The notes below the pieces were generated by a model, which saw nothing but the letters and a program-made list of their open reading frames with translations, had not been told where the DNA came from and did not search any database. DNA of 64,000 nucleotides, from contig CM074760.1 of NCBI GenBank assembly GCA_037355855.1, positions 5,758,501 through 5,822,500 on the forward strand. Reading direction: 5' to 3'. This DNA is from Pseudo-nitzschia pungens (taxonomy: Eukaryota > Bacillariophyta > Bacillariophyceae > Bacillariales > Bacillariaceae). This document shows, piece after piece, positions 19,017 to 30,041 of this stretch. How positions within the stretch are numbered: the first letter of the stretch is position 1; each line of letters starts with the position of its first letter. The translations under genes were made by a program, and so were the position numbers.

Positions 19017-20084
19017 TTACGGATTGCTGTCGTCAACACGGGGTGGGACGTAGACAATCATTCCGTTCATTTGCTTCGTCAGGGTGATCATGGAAGCAAG
19101 CCGGCTCTCCGGGAAGACTTCATCGAAATCCCAGTAATCTTCGATCATTCGGGATTCTGCAATCGCATTGAGTCGGTAAATACAAGCCACATGAAACAAA
19201 CTGCATTGTTAGAGAAACCGACGCGTGACAAACGTTTTTGGGCGTTTCATCTTTGCTCGCCGACCAAAGATGCAGGGAAACGATTGTACGACTCATCGCA
19301 GCACGCAACTGGACATCAAATCATAGCACTAGTTACGTACCGGCATGGGTTTTGGGCGTTGCCGTGTTGACGCCGGGGCCGGTTACGATCACGTGATCGT
19401 ATCCGGAGGTAGGACCCGCCCCAAAGACGGGTTCGGTCCAGTTTTCCGAGTGCACAATCTCGGACGGACCGCCGATGGACATGGGCCCGAGTTCCACCTC
19501 GTTGGACTCGCAGGCCTCGTAGAGCGATTTTCCTGTTTGAGTGGGAATGCCAGTGAAACCACATGGGTTGGACAGAAAAATAATAGAGATCAAAAAACGA
19601 AGGAACGAAATGGTGAGTCGTTGGATGCGACGCAGCATCGACAAGTACTCAGCGACGCATTTCATAACTGAGAACGATTTTCGTATTTTAATTTAGTGGG
19701 CATGAATAAATTTCAGTCTCTCCCCGGTTGTGACGAGGAATATCAGCACCGAACTTGTTCCCATTGGTTTAATTGTGAACGTCCTCTCGGCAGCGATGTA
19801 CTTCTAAAACAGACCGATGCTCCGGACACATCCAACGTCTTCGAAACCGAAAAACAATAACGGAGATCCGAACCAAACGACTCACCGACAACACCATTGA
19901 TTTTTCGTCGGGCACCACTGGGATCCACAATGGTCAAGCTGATAATCTTGTCAAAGACGGAGGGAGCGGGAGCACCGACGGCAGGGGTAGCCTCGGAAGC
20001 GGCGCCAAAGGTTCGGAGTCCGAGCCTCGTGCTCTGTCCCGATGCCACGCGCATCAATCGGTTGCAGGTCAATCGCAGAGCCAT
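19017..20084 (-). CDS. Mitochondrial ferredoxin-fold protein, complex I ferredoxin subunit-like, Cys ligands lost
   Basis: Three exons: 20084-19886, 19532-19341 and 19156-19017 (176 aa). Splice sites: GTCG|GTGAGT ... AACAG|GAA and GCCG|GTACGT ... TGCAG|AAT. The first ~30 residues (LRLTCNRLMRVASGQSTRLG) are Arg-rich and acid-free, like a mitochondrial presequence. The rest follows a plant-type [2Fe-2S] ferredoxin: VDPSGARRKINGVVGKSLYE at the start and FPESRLASMITLTKQMNGM at the end. The cluster-binding Cys are absent: one Cys remains in YEACE, and the usual SRLGC is SRLAS. In plants and algae a degenerate ferredoxin (C1-FDX) sits in the bridge between the arms of mitochondrial complex I; that is the best parallel. 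The role is inferred from fold, targeting and lost ligands, so structural rather than electron-carrying. Confidence 0.68.
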
Positions 20085-20484
20085 TGTGTAGTTGGGTTTT
20101 GCAGTCTTGTTGCTTCCTCGAGTGTTCGGATCCCGTTCCGTCTTCGCAATCGGTTGATGATGGTTCCGTTCCACAGTATTTTCGTACTGATACTGGTGCG
20201 GTAAGATAAGTCTTACTTGGTACTTTGTACTTGTATTGCAGACGACAACATCAAGTAACTTAATCTTACTACTAGCGTCGCCATTTTCAACAGCTCTACC
20301 GTTGCTGCCGGTACGAGTTTACTTGTACGTACTCGTGCTCGCTAAGTTACGACTCTGCATGTTGTAAGTAGACAGGCAAATAGGGGATTAAGTTCCACCT
20401 AACAATGACCCCTTTTATTTTCCCCTTCTCATTTTGGCATTTTATGTTTTTGCGAAAAAAAAATTATTGGCAAAATCTTGAGAA
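20085..20484. other. Divergent intergenic region, ferredoxin-like / amine oxidase
   Basis: About 400 bp between divergent genes. Motifs of the intergenic family occur at 20195-20345 (GGTAAGATAAGTCTTAC, GTACGAGTTTACTTGTACG). No gene is visible. Confidence 0.45.
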
Positions 20485-22521
20485 ATGAATGAAATCTTTT
20501 CAATTTTTCGGTTGTCGTCACGCGCCACGATCGCGGATCAATCGTCAACGAATTGTCGAATTTTCCGACTTCGTCACTTTTTCAACGAATCAATCTCAAT
20601 CGCTTGACATCTTCACTTATTTCAATTGCCATCCCACGCAGGCATCTCTGCGACTGCAACTCAATACGGTGCTATTTGTCGGAGAGATGGACAAGGCCTC
20701 TATGGTTTCTGCTGTTGTTGCTCGGTGCAATCTGCGCTCGTTACGAAGCGCACGCACTGAGCCCCCCCAAGCCGAGAAAAGTCGTCGTGATCGGGGGTGG
20801 TTGGGCCGGATTTAGCGCGGCCGATGCTCTCTCGAGAATTCCGCACAGTCAACAATCCTCGGAGGGTCGGGACATCGCTCCCGCCTTTGATATCGAGATC
20901 CTGGATGCCTCGCCGCGAGGTCCCGGAGGACTCGCCGCGGGTTGGAGAACCCCAAAACTGGATCGGCCCGTGGAAGCCGGACTGCACGGCTTTTGGAGAG
21001 AATATCAAAACACCTTCGCCGCCATTCGCAGAATCGGCTTGGAACCGGACGACGTCCTAACTCCCTTCACACCATCGATCCTTGTATCCAAGTCAGGGAG
21101 AGTAGCTCTGTCTCCGGTACTCGGAGAGGGAACCGAGCCGCTAGAGAACAATGCCGAGGGCCTTCCCAGCGATCCTGCGTCCATGGTCACGAGAAAGCTT
21201 GCCGAATTGCTGCCTCCCCCGCTGGACCTGGCGTTGCTGTCGGAGTTCGAGGGAGACAACCCGCTGCGGACGGTGGACCGACTCAGTGGCATCGGGGCGC
21301 TGGGGGCCTGGGCGGATTTCGAGCAGGAAGATCCCAAATCCTGGGAACGCTACGACAAGATCTCGGCCGAGAACCTCTTCAAATCGGTGGCGGGAGTCAC
21401 ACCCGTTCTCTACGACGAGCTCGTCTCGCCGCTGCTGCACGTTCTGCCGATGACCCCCGGGTACGATTGCTCGGCGGCGGCGGCGCTCTCCTGTCTGCAC
21501 GTATTTGCGCTGCAAACCAGGGGGGCCTTCGACGTGCGGTGGTGCCGGGGAAGCATCACGGAGCGGATTTTCAATCCCTGGAGCGAGCGGCTGCAGGAAT
21601 CGGGAAATGTCGGTCTCCGCGGGGGAGCGAAGGTCACAGCCATTGATGCGCTCGACGATGGGGACGGAGACAATGATTCGGGCACCAGCACGACACATCC
21701 GAGGTTCCGCATCACCCTGAATGATGGAGACGACGCCTATCGATGCGGATTGCGTCGTGTTTGCCATCGGAGGCACGTCGCTGAAGAGGTTGTTGCCCGC
21801 GTGCCCACCCCTCACCAGGCTACCGCAAACCAAGGCCTGGGAACAATTCCGTGGCGTGACGTGTGTGGCGGTGCGCCTGTTCTTCAAAGGCGAACCTGCC
21901 CTGCTCAAGGAAGCCATGAAGGACTCTCCCGTGGTCGTCTGCGGTGCCAACATCGGTGGCATACCCGAGCTCTCGGAAACGGGGTTCTGCATCTACGATC
22001 TGGAGCGACTCCAGGACAGTGAAGATGTCGTCTCGGCATTCGAGGTTGATTTCTTCCGGGCCGATCCCTTGACGAGTCTGAGCGACGAAGAAGTCGTGCG
22101 GATCACCCTGCAAGCCGTGGCCTCGGCGCTCAAGACAGCACCGATCGACGAGGGTGCACTCGCGGATATGTCGGTCGTGCGGGCCAGGGACGCGGTCTCC
22201 CATTTTTGCGTGGGGTCCGCAAACCTTGCACCGGACGTCAAATTGAGCGATGGCCTCTACATTTGCGGGGACTGGGTCGATCGCACCGGACACGCGTCTT
22301 GGAGCACGGAGAAATCCGTGGTGACAGGAATTCAGGCGGCCGCTGTCCTGGCGGGGGATTGCGGCCTCGAGACGGACGTAGACGTCATACCGGCTGCTGC
22401 CGATACCCAACAGCTGGAGGCGCTACGGCGATTTTCTAGAACGGTCCGTGGTGTGCTTCCGCCCGCTTTTGACGACGTGAAACCCCAAGCTCCGTGGACT
22501 CTAGCAAGACGATTTTTCTAG
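20485..22521 (+). CDS. FAD-dependent amine oxidase / carotenoid desaturase-like oxidoreductase (one frame break)
   Basis: The Rossmann motif VVVIGGGWAGFSAADAL binds FAD, EAGLHGFWREYQNTF follows as in phytoene/zeta-carotene desaturase relatives, and GLYICGDWVDRTGHASW near the C-terminus is the second FAD contact. A hydrophobic stretch (LWFLLLLLGAICARYEAHAL) precedes the FAD domain, so a signal peptide and plastid route are possible. The domain frame has no ATG at its start. A workable model has exon 1 at 20485-20510 (ATGAATGAAATC ... TTTTTCG), intron 20511-20641 (GTTGTC ... CGCAG) and exon 2 from 20642; this is tentative. Near 21735 the frame shifts by one: reading one base as extra joins LNDGDD to PIDADCVVFAIGG and restores the full protein. 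No intron fits there. Substrate unknown. Confidence 0.72.
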
Positions 22522-22586
22522 AATGGAGTGGCTGCACAGGTTTCCACAAACGGGTCAATCATCGCAATTCATAATTTTAGTTAAAA

Positions 22587-25500
22587 TTACATCATATCGA
22601 CTATGATCATCTCGGCTTCGGTGGCCAACGTGCCACTGAGGTGAGTCTGTGGCGTTGAACCCGTTTCTATTGGAACGACCTTGCCAGAAAGAATGGCTCG
22701 TTCTACAAAGTACAACTGCCTCATTATAACCAGGGCCTTTTCGTGATCCACGTCCAGGCACGAGTCCAGTTTTGCTTTTATTCTGGGCAAAAAAGATATG
22801 CGCGTTCTGTTTCGACGTGCTCTTTTTGTTTTCGGTGGAAGAGAGTGCGCCGAGTGTCTGTTCTCGATGATTTTAGCAACGGGTATTGTATCTGAGGTAC
22901 CGTTGCGCACGAGTTGGGGTTCCGTGTTTGAAAATGCATCTCCGAGGCACCGGTAGGAGACTTTGCGCTTCAAGAGGGTCGAAGACGACGATCCTGGTCC
23001 AGAGATCGCGGGATCGCTCATGGGAACCGACTGACCGTCGCGGCTGGATGGCGTCGGAGGTGTAAACGTAGATCCGTTTTGATTCATTCTGTGAACCTCG
23101 GGTACGCTCGATATTATCAAGTTCTTCTCCCCTTCCTGTTGGTTCGATGAGCCTCCGCTTTCTTTCACAACCGGAGTAAAGTAGAATTGATGCAATTTCC
23201 AAAGATCGTGTGAATTGAAAGGAGCGTGCGCCAATTGATTCAGAGATCGAGTGTTCGAACACAGCCATTCCACTATTCGTTTCTTCCGAGTAGGATCCTG
23301 CATTTCTTGTTTTTGCTTTGTTGACACCTCGGGAGGCGCTACAAATGATTTTACTTGCCCCGATGGGATTGATTCGGGATCGTTCTGTGGATTTGAAATG
23401 GTACCATTCATGTGCATGGTAGAATTCAACATCATTCTCTCAGGAGAAGATTCAATGATTATAGCGTCTGTAACCAGTGGTGAGCCTATTGACGGATGAT
23501 TCAAATTTGATGGCCGCCTCGAAGTTACATCTATTCCATTTGCGACTAGACTATCGAAATATCTCTTAGCTACTTCGACCACCACGGAAGCTTCGAGCGG
23601 ACCAGAGTGCGTTGTGGAAAATGAGTCCTCTCTGCCAGTCATAGGGTCTGAGAGGAAACTCAATGGATCAAGATCGCGCTCGAGGTCCGAATGGAAATTT
23701 TCGTTCTCACCATGTTTGTCCCACATGAGATGAATAAAATTGAAGACTTGTTCATTGGTCCAGTTTTTCAGGGACTCAGGAAACCCCAATGTCAAGAGAA
23801 TTGCTGCAGGGAGAAAAACGAGAAGTTTTCATCGTAAGATGATTCCACGCATCCCAAAAAAGAGCGCATTCCATTTGCAGAACAACAATTTCAGAAAATT
23901 GCAGCATGGCTCGCGCATTGAACAGTCAAAACACATTACACTACTCACGTCCAATTTCAAATCCATTCAATCGATCCAATTCTGTTTTACTATTTGAAAC
24001 GATTCCTGCAGCAATGTGACGTTGCTCCTCGTGACCAATAGAACAGTGAACCAAGAAAATTGACTTAAGGGAACAATTATACGCAAGAGCATAGGCAACC
24101 GATTTTGCAGCATTCGCATCAATAGCATTTCCCGACAACGACAGAGAGAGCAATGTCTTGGATTCGGCTACAGACTTCATCAAAACAGTCAGTCCCGGGG
24201 TAGTAATGGAATTGAAGCCTACATCCAATACTTCGATGACGTTCATTGCGGGAATAATAGCAGCAATTTGATGTGCTCCTCGGTCACCAATCATGTTGTT
24301 GTCAACTTTTAGTTCTCTGAGCGTTGTAGATCCCCATAATGCGTTTGCCATTGCCTCCAATCCGTGATGCGTGATGTTGTTGAATGAAAGTTGCAAAGAT
24401 TTCAAAGGAAGCTGATCTTTATTGCTCTTTATGCTTAGAGCCAACATCCGTATTTCCTCATCTCCAATCTCGCAATTTGGTAGAGATAGTACTCGAATGG
24501 AAGAGCTTTTCTCTAATAATCTCGAGATAGCCTGACACCCGGTAAGCTCCATCCCCGTCCCTCCCAAGTAGAGTTCTTGCATACCATGAAAGTTATTGTT
24601 GTTGTAATGGTGCGTTGCTTCTCCTGTCGGTGACAACGGTTGTGACATAGATGGCGATGACGGTGAAGGTTCCCTTCTCGTTTGTTTCTTGTACACATCA
24701 TTCTCGCGTTGTACATCACCATTCATTGTTTCTGCAGCGAAGTTTTCGTTCGCTGGGAAAACTGTAGCAGCGGCAGAATCCCTCATTGCCTCCTGTTGTT
24801 CCACGATCGCATCAGCGATGGCTTTGACCCCATCTCCCCCTATTCGATTACCGGTCATAAAGAGCTTTCGCAACCGACTACCCCTCCGTAAAAAGTCAGC
24901 CAGAGCCATAGCGCCATCCTGGCCGATCAGATTCCCTGCCAAGTACAAAGTGTGAAGAGTACTGCTCCCACTATACTCGCTAGTACTACCTGTCTTATGC
25001 TTGTTCATGCTGCCACCGTTCCGATGATATTGCTGTCGTTTCAGTTGTTCTTCCGAAGCCTCTTGCATGCAGTGCGCCAGTGCACAAATCCCATCATCTC
25101 CGATGTTGTTGAATCCTAGATCCAACAGGTTAAGAGATTTGTGAGCAACAATGCCGGCAGCCAGTGTCCTCACCCCTTCATCTCCAAGATTGTTGTATCC
25201 AAGCTTTAGAGCGGTCAGGTTAGCATTTTGTGCAAGTGCCATCTTCACCAGTTTCGCATCCGATGCTTGCAAACTCCGTTGGGACAAATCTATTTTGCGA
25301 AGTGATCTGCGCAGAAGTGCCTCGGAGAGTCGTTGAAGGACAGCTTCTCTTGAGGGCCTTGCCTGGTAATGCACGCTGGATGAATTTTTCATGGTTGCCA
25401 TTGGAATAATCTGTCTGTGATGTTGTCTGTACACGTTATTTCCGTGACTCCCGTATCCGTTACCAAACTCACTTGAATTTCGGGGACTGATATGCAGATT

Positions 25501-25677
25501 AGAATGTGAGGACTGCGGTTTGGATTCAGCTCTGAACTGACTTGTAGCGGCCTGTAGTGCAGCTGAAGCATGCGGTGCTACCGGAATGCTTTTCATCATC
25601 GATGCCTCCAACATGGTCGAGGTTTTTTTTTCATCGGACTTGGGATAATGATGCAAATGTTCCGGCGGCATGGCCAT
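22587..25677 (-). CDS. Leucine-rich-repeat (RNI-like) protein with unknown C-terminal half
   Basis: Two exons, 25677-23949 and 23803-22587 (981 aa), intron 23804-23948 with GTGAGT donor and CTGCAG acceptor; the joint reads FEIGPILLTLGFPES. Residues about 150-570 contain ribonuclease-inhibitor-type LRRs, for example LTALKLGYNNLGDEGVRTLA, LNLLDLGFNNIGDDGICAL and LRELKVDNNMIGDRGAHQIA, which form a curved binding surface. Exon 2 (about 577-981) has no domain I recognise; it is Ser-rich, with a basic patch (KTKRARRNRTRIS) that could be a nuclear signal. There is no NACHT, kinase, leader or membrane segment, so it is not a receptor in the usual sense. Its stop lies only 65 bp from that of the convergent amine oxidase gene, so the 3' UTRs probably overlap. 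Confidence 0.82.
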
Positions 25678-27975
25678 TCATGCCATGTATTCGAGCGGAT
25701 TGAAACCAATGAGAGTTATCTTCCTACGTCGTTGCTAGATGGAGCGATTGTTGTGTGTGAAATATCTTTCAGAGATAGCATACGAGGAAAGGAGAAAGGC
25801 TCTCTCGCTCATCGATACAATGGAATGTAACAGTACCAGTACGGGTATGAGCGGTTTGTAACTTTGAAAAGGGAAGGAAGAGAGAAGAAACACAACTTGG
25901 CTTAAAAACTACTACGACTTCGCACCGTACCGCAGACCGCACGGTACAGATACCTCGTTACTTCTACTGAAAAAAATCCATTCCCTCATTACCAATTTGA
26001 TGCATTTGTGTAAGTTGTGCATTCAGAGACATAAATGCAAATAGTCGTGTGCATCAATTGCCAATAGAAATAGCGCTTTTCCATCGAAGAAGAAAAAAAG
26101 AATTCGTTTTTTCATTTTTATCCCCATACTTTACATAGCGTAGGGTGCATGTTGCACCTGGTGCTGTAAGTTACGAGTTGCACTCGTCCCTCAACATACG
26201 AACACTTACAACTGCTACCCGTAGATTTTCTAAACTAAGAGCACCTTTCCCCGGAGTATCGAAAATAACGTCGTTATTTTTGTCTACGGTACTGTACAGT
26301 ATGTTAGAATACATACGGAACGTACGGAAGAAGCTAGTACAAAGTACCAGACCATTCATTCTCTATTTCCGGAACAGATATACCGGTACGTACCGTAAAT
26401 ACGTACAAACTCGTAAAGCTTGGTGGCGACATGTTCAATCCAAAAAATGATGAAAATCATTACTGTACGGTAAGATCTTAACCTTATGTAACCTTACGAA
26501 GTACAAGAAAGTTCAGATCATAGGAAGAATATTATCATAATACGAAGTATCAGAGGGGAAACCGTCGTTTCTACCGAGCCTGTCTACCGCAACTGAAGAG
26601 CATGATCTCATGCCCAAAAAAAATAAGAAATAAATAATGGTAAGGTTTACGATGTCGGAGTTTCCATTTTCAACCTACCGGTAAAGGGGCATAACACAGG
26701 ATATAAATCAATCCATGAACATTAGGTTGATGACTCAAAGTGGAGGAACTGCAGTCATTTTTTATGTTTAGTTGTTGGTATGAACGCACCTTGCATGTGC
26801 CCTTCTAAAACTAGTCCAGGGAGTATTATTCATGTGATAAGGATGATGGAACCCAAAAGAGAGAAAGTAACTCCTATTGGCGGTCAAAATGGATCCATTT
26901 GGGAACTGCTGCTGATAATTCATATGGATGTCAGTGTCTCCGACTATTACTGCCTTGTGATTTATTACAATCTTGGCACTTTCTTTGTTTGTTGTCAATA
27001 CTACTAGCTTGAGTTCATGAACCACATCAGGGCCAAGTTTGTTTTGATTGACAGGTATCAATCCTTGTTCTCCTATTCATATAGAATTCTGTTTTTTGGG
27101 CTTCCATCTGGTATTGGGAGTCCCATATGCTACTATCTGCTTTTTGTGTTCTTTATTGTTAGTACCTTGTGCACATTGCAACAAAACTATGCCTCACATT
27201 CCCCACTAGTATGGTTGTTCAAAATCATTATTAGATAGCTCTACTAGTATTTACTTCCTTTGTTCTTGAACGAGCCTCACCCTAAATCATGCTTTCTAAT
27301 GCCCCTGGCTATCTTCAGCAGCGCCCATTCCAGCTGTGCGATTTCTTGAATGACATTCGGTCCTTTCAACATTCTTTCATCGTGTATGTTGTTCTTCACA
27401 ACTTTCGACGAATACTAGTAGTAGTGTCTAATCGATCATCGTGCATAGGTGACAGATCCTCGTTGTTCGCTAATGTTTGAAATTTTTTTACCTTCCACTG
27501 AGGTCGTTCTTGCACTGTATCATCTTCCTACCCATGTTGAGTATCGGCTTTACGCACATAGATCAGGAAGTCTTTCCCAATCGATCACTTCATTCAGAGT
27601 GATCGTCCTCGCTCATTGATAGGCTTACCACAGTTAATGAAGACAAGGAGGAGTGATCCGTCTGTCCTTGCACTAGCTCGATAAAGATGAAAGACTCCGG
27701 TTGACATTATTTCACGGTTGTGACAACACTAATTTGCGCCTCTGGTAAATCAATAGAATATAGCAAAGGTTTTTAAATAATTTTAAGTGATCTATCATAA
27801 TATTTTTTTTCTAGTGAAACAGTTAGTGCAACGATAATGTGGCCGGCACCAAAAACATATATCACGTCAAAATAGATGTAATTCTAGTGTACAACAGGTT
27901 TGAGGTGTTGACAAGTCAAGGCGACGCAATTAAGCGCGCAATTGGTCTTCCAACATTCGTTTGATTTGGCTTCCC
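25678..27975. other. Gene-free region, motif-rich then AT-rich
   Basis: About 2.3 kb without a supported gene. The part 25920-26500 holds many short motifs (ACCGTACCGC, TACCGGTACGTACCG, TACTGTACGGTAAG). The part 26700-27700 is AT-rich with small open frames of no recognisable content and could be an old transposon. No terminal repeats are visible. Confidence 0.42.
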
Positions 27976-30041
27976 TTAATCAACCTTCTCTCGTCTCAAG
28001 GCCGTAGACCAGGAGACGTCGTCCCCAATCGACGACAGAGATCGCAGTGAGCTCATTGACTTTCTCTTCACGTGATCGATTCTTCCGAAAAGGCTTGCCC
28101 ATTCTTTCTTCGATACGAGAGACAATTGAAGGAACCCACAGGTTGTCATCATCATCGCAATCACGAACAGGGCAGTTTGTGTCGAGACAGCTTCGGTTGA
28201 AACGACTGCCATTGCTACGGCAACATTCACAATGATGCTTGGAACAGTCATGATCGAACCACGCGACTCCGGTGGAATGTAAATGGATCGCATCATTCCT
28301 TCGCACGGCGAGTAGATACCCACTGAAAACTCATACCCAATAAATGAAAACAGTGCGATCGAAAATGTGTAGTCTGCCGTTGCTGGCAACAACGATGGTG
28401 CGAGAAGCAAGAAGGCACAAAAGAAGTAGCAGAGTGCTCCCTGGAATTCAATATCCATTGCTCTGACTGGTTCTTCATCATCAACTGTAACCGTTTCAGG
28501 GACTTGGCCCTTTGTTAAAGGAGACAAGATGAAGGTAACAAATTTTCTGACTGAAGGAGAGCAAAGTCCACCCAGCACACCAGCAGCCATGTAGGCTCCA
28601 AAAATAAGACCGTAGGCTGGTTCACCTTGAGCATCTAATCCCCAAACAGCTCCATTACACCCAGCAGCGAATTCTTTCAACAATGGAGACCACAAGAAGA
28701 TGAAGATGTGGAGTGATCCAAGAGTGAGGCCTTGTGTAATGCAAACACGTAGAACTCTCGAGTCGGAGCGAATGAAGGTTAGAGTTTCGCTAAGCTGAGT
28801 CAAGGGAGATTTCGAGGTATTTTCTTCTCCATCTTGTTTCTCTTGACCGATCTTTCCGTAGTTTTCATTCCACAAGAAGAAAATGACAATGAACGCCACT
28901 GCTGTGCACGTCACAGCACCTTCGAACGGTCCGGTGTTTCCAAAGGATTCTGCCAGGATGTGGGCAAGGTAGCCCGACGCGATGGCAGCCAAGTTGCTGA
29001 CCACAACCGAGTCACGCATGAGGGTTTCGTACTCTTCCTTCGCAAAGCCTCTGTTGCGATATTCGGTATCCAACCAAGTTTCGAAGACGGTGGATAAAAG
29101 GTTCGTAGTGATTCCACCAACTACGCGGCTGACAATGAGACCACTCAAGAAGGGAAACTGTTCCAGCATGTTGATGCCTACTTCAAGAGCGCAGTATAGC
29201 AGCGCTGATTTCTTGCGTCCGAATCTGTCGATTAGAGGTCCTGTGATCGGAGCAGTAATGGCTCCGGTGATAAACCCCAGGCAGTAAAGCGATGCCACAG
29301 AAAATCCATAACCCTCGTACAATACATAGAGATGGGTACCTGAAGGGACAGACGAGGGATGAGTCAAGAAGGAACCACATTCGGTTGGATGCTATTCATC
29401 AACGGTTCAAACAAGGCACAAATTTGAAACAGTCGGTACCTCTCTTGCAACTGAGAGTTCTTACCTTGTAAACCGTCCGCCAGCATCACCACAAGTGTAA
29501 CAAACAAGTAACTGAGACGGAATGTCAAGAATGAGAAGCCATTGTCGCATGTCTCATAATCACAATCAGAATCCAGATTGGTGTCCGAATCCAGATTGCT
29601 GGAGTCTGAATTGGATGAGATTGTTGTGCAGGTGTTGTAACTAACGTTGAGAGGAGCGCTCGCATCCGAAGGGTCGTCAACGAAGGCTTTGCAGCATTCC
29701 CCACTGTCACCACCATTTGGGAGTCCCGTGTCTGATATTGAATGTGAGACTGACGAGATGGAAAAGTCGCTGCAGGACTTAGTGGGAGGCACTAAACCAT
29801 CCGTCTCTTCTTTCATTGGTGTAATCATTGCGTATTGTGTCTTATCGCGCTCTTCTCCAGACAAGCAGTGCCGCAGAGGTTGTGGTATAAGTGTTCTCAA
29901 AATAGAGTTGATCGGATCAGAATTCCCAGACACTACTTCCGCAGGAGAAGACGATTCAGTTTTCTCTGATTTTCCATCGTCTTGGCTGCAAACAACGCGC
30001 TTCCGCATCCCGGTATCGTTGCTGTCGATCTGCGGCGACAT
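27976..30041 (-). CDS. Major facilitator, MFSD5 / molybdate-anion transporter family
   Basis: Two exons, 30041-29465 and 29339-27976 (646 aa). Intron 29340-29464 runs from CAAG|GTAAGA to CTTCAG|GTA, and the joint gives ADGLQGTHLYVLYEGYGFSV, the signature of this family. Residues 1-170 are a polar, Ser/Asp-rich extension; the membrane part starts at SYLFVTLVVMLADGLQG. The A-type loop motif is DRFGRKKSALLY, and RVVGGITTNLLSTVFETWLD matches the following helices; about 12 membrane segments are expected. The family includes algal molybdate transporter MOT2 and animal MFSD5, so molybdate or another oxyanion is a plausible cargo, but that is transferred from the family. The acidic N-terminal extension is longer than usual and may be regulatory. 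Start chosen as the first ATG of the open frame. Confidence 0.85.
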
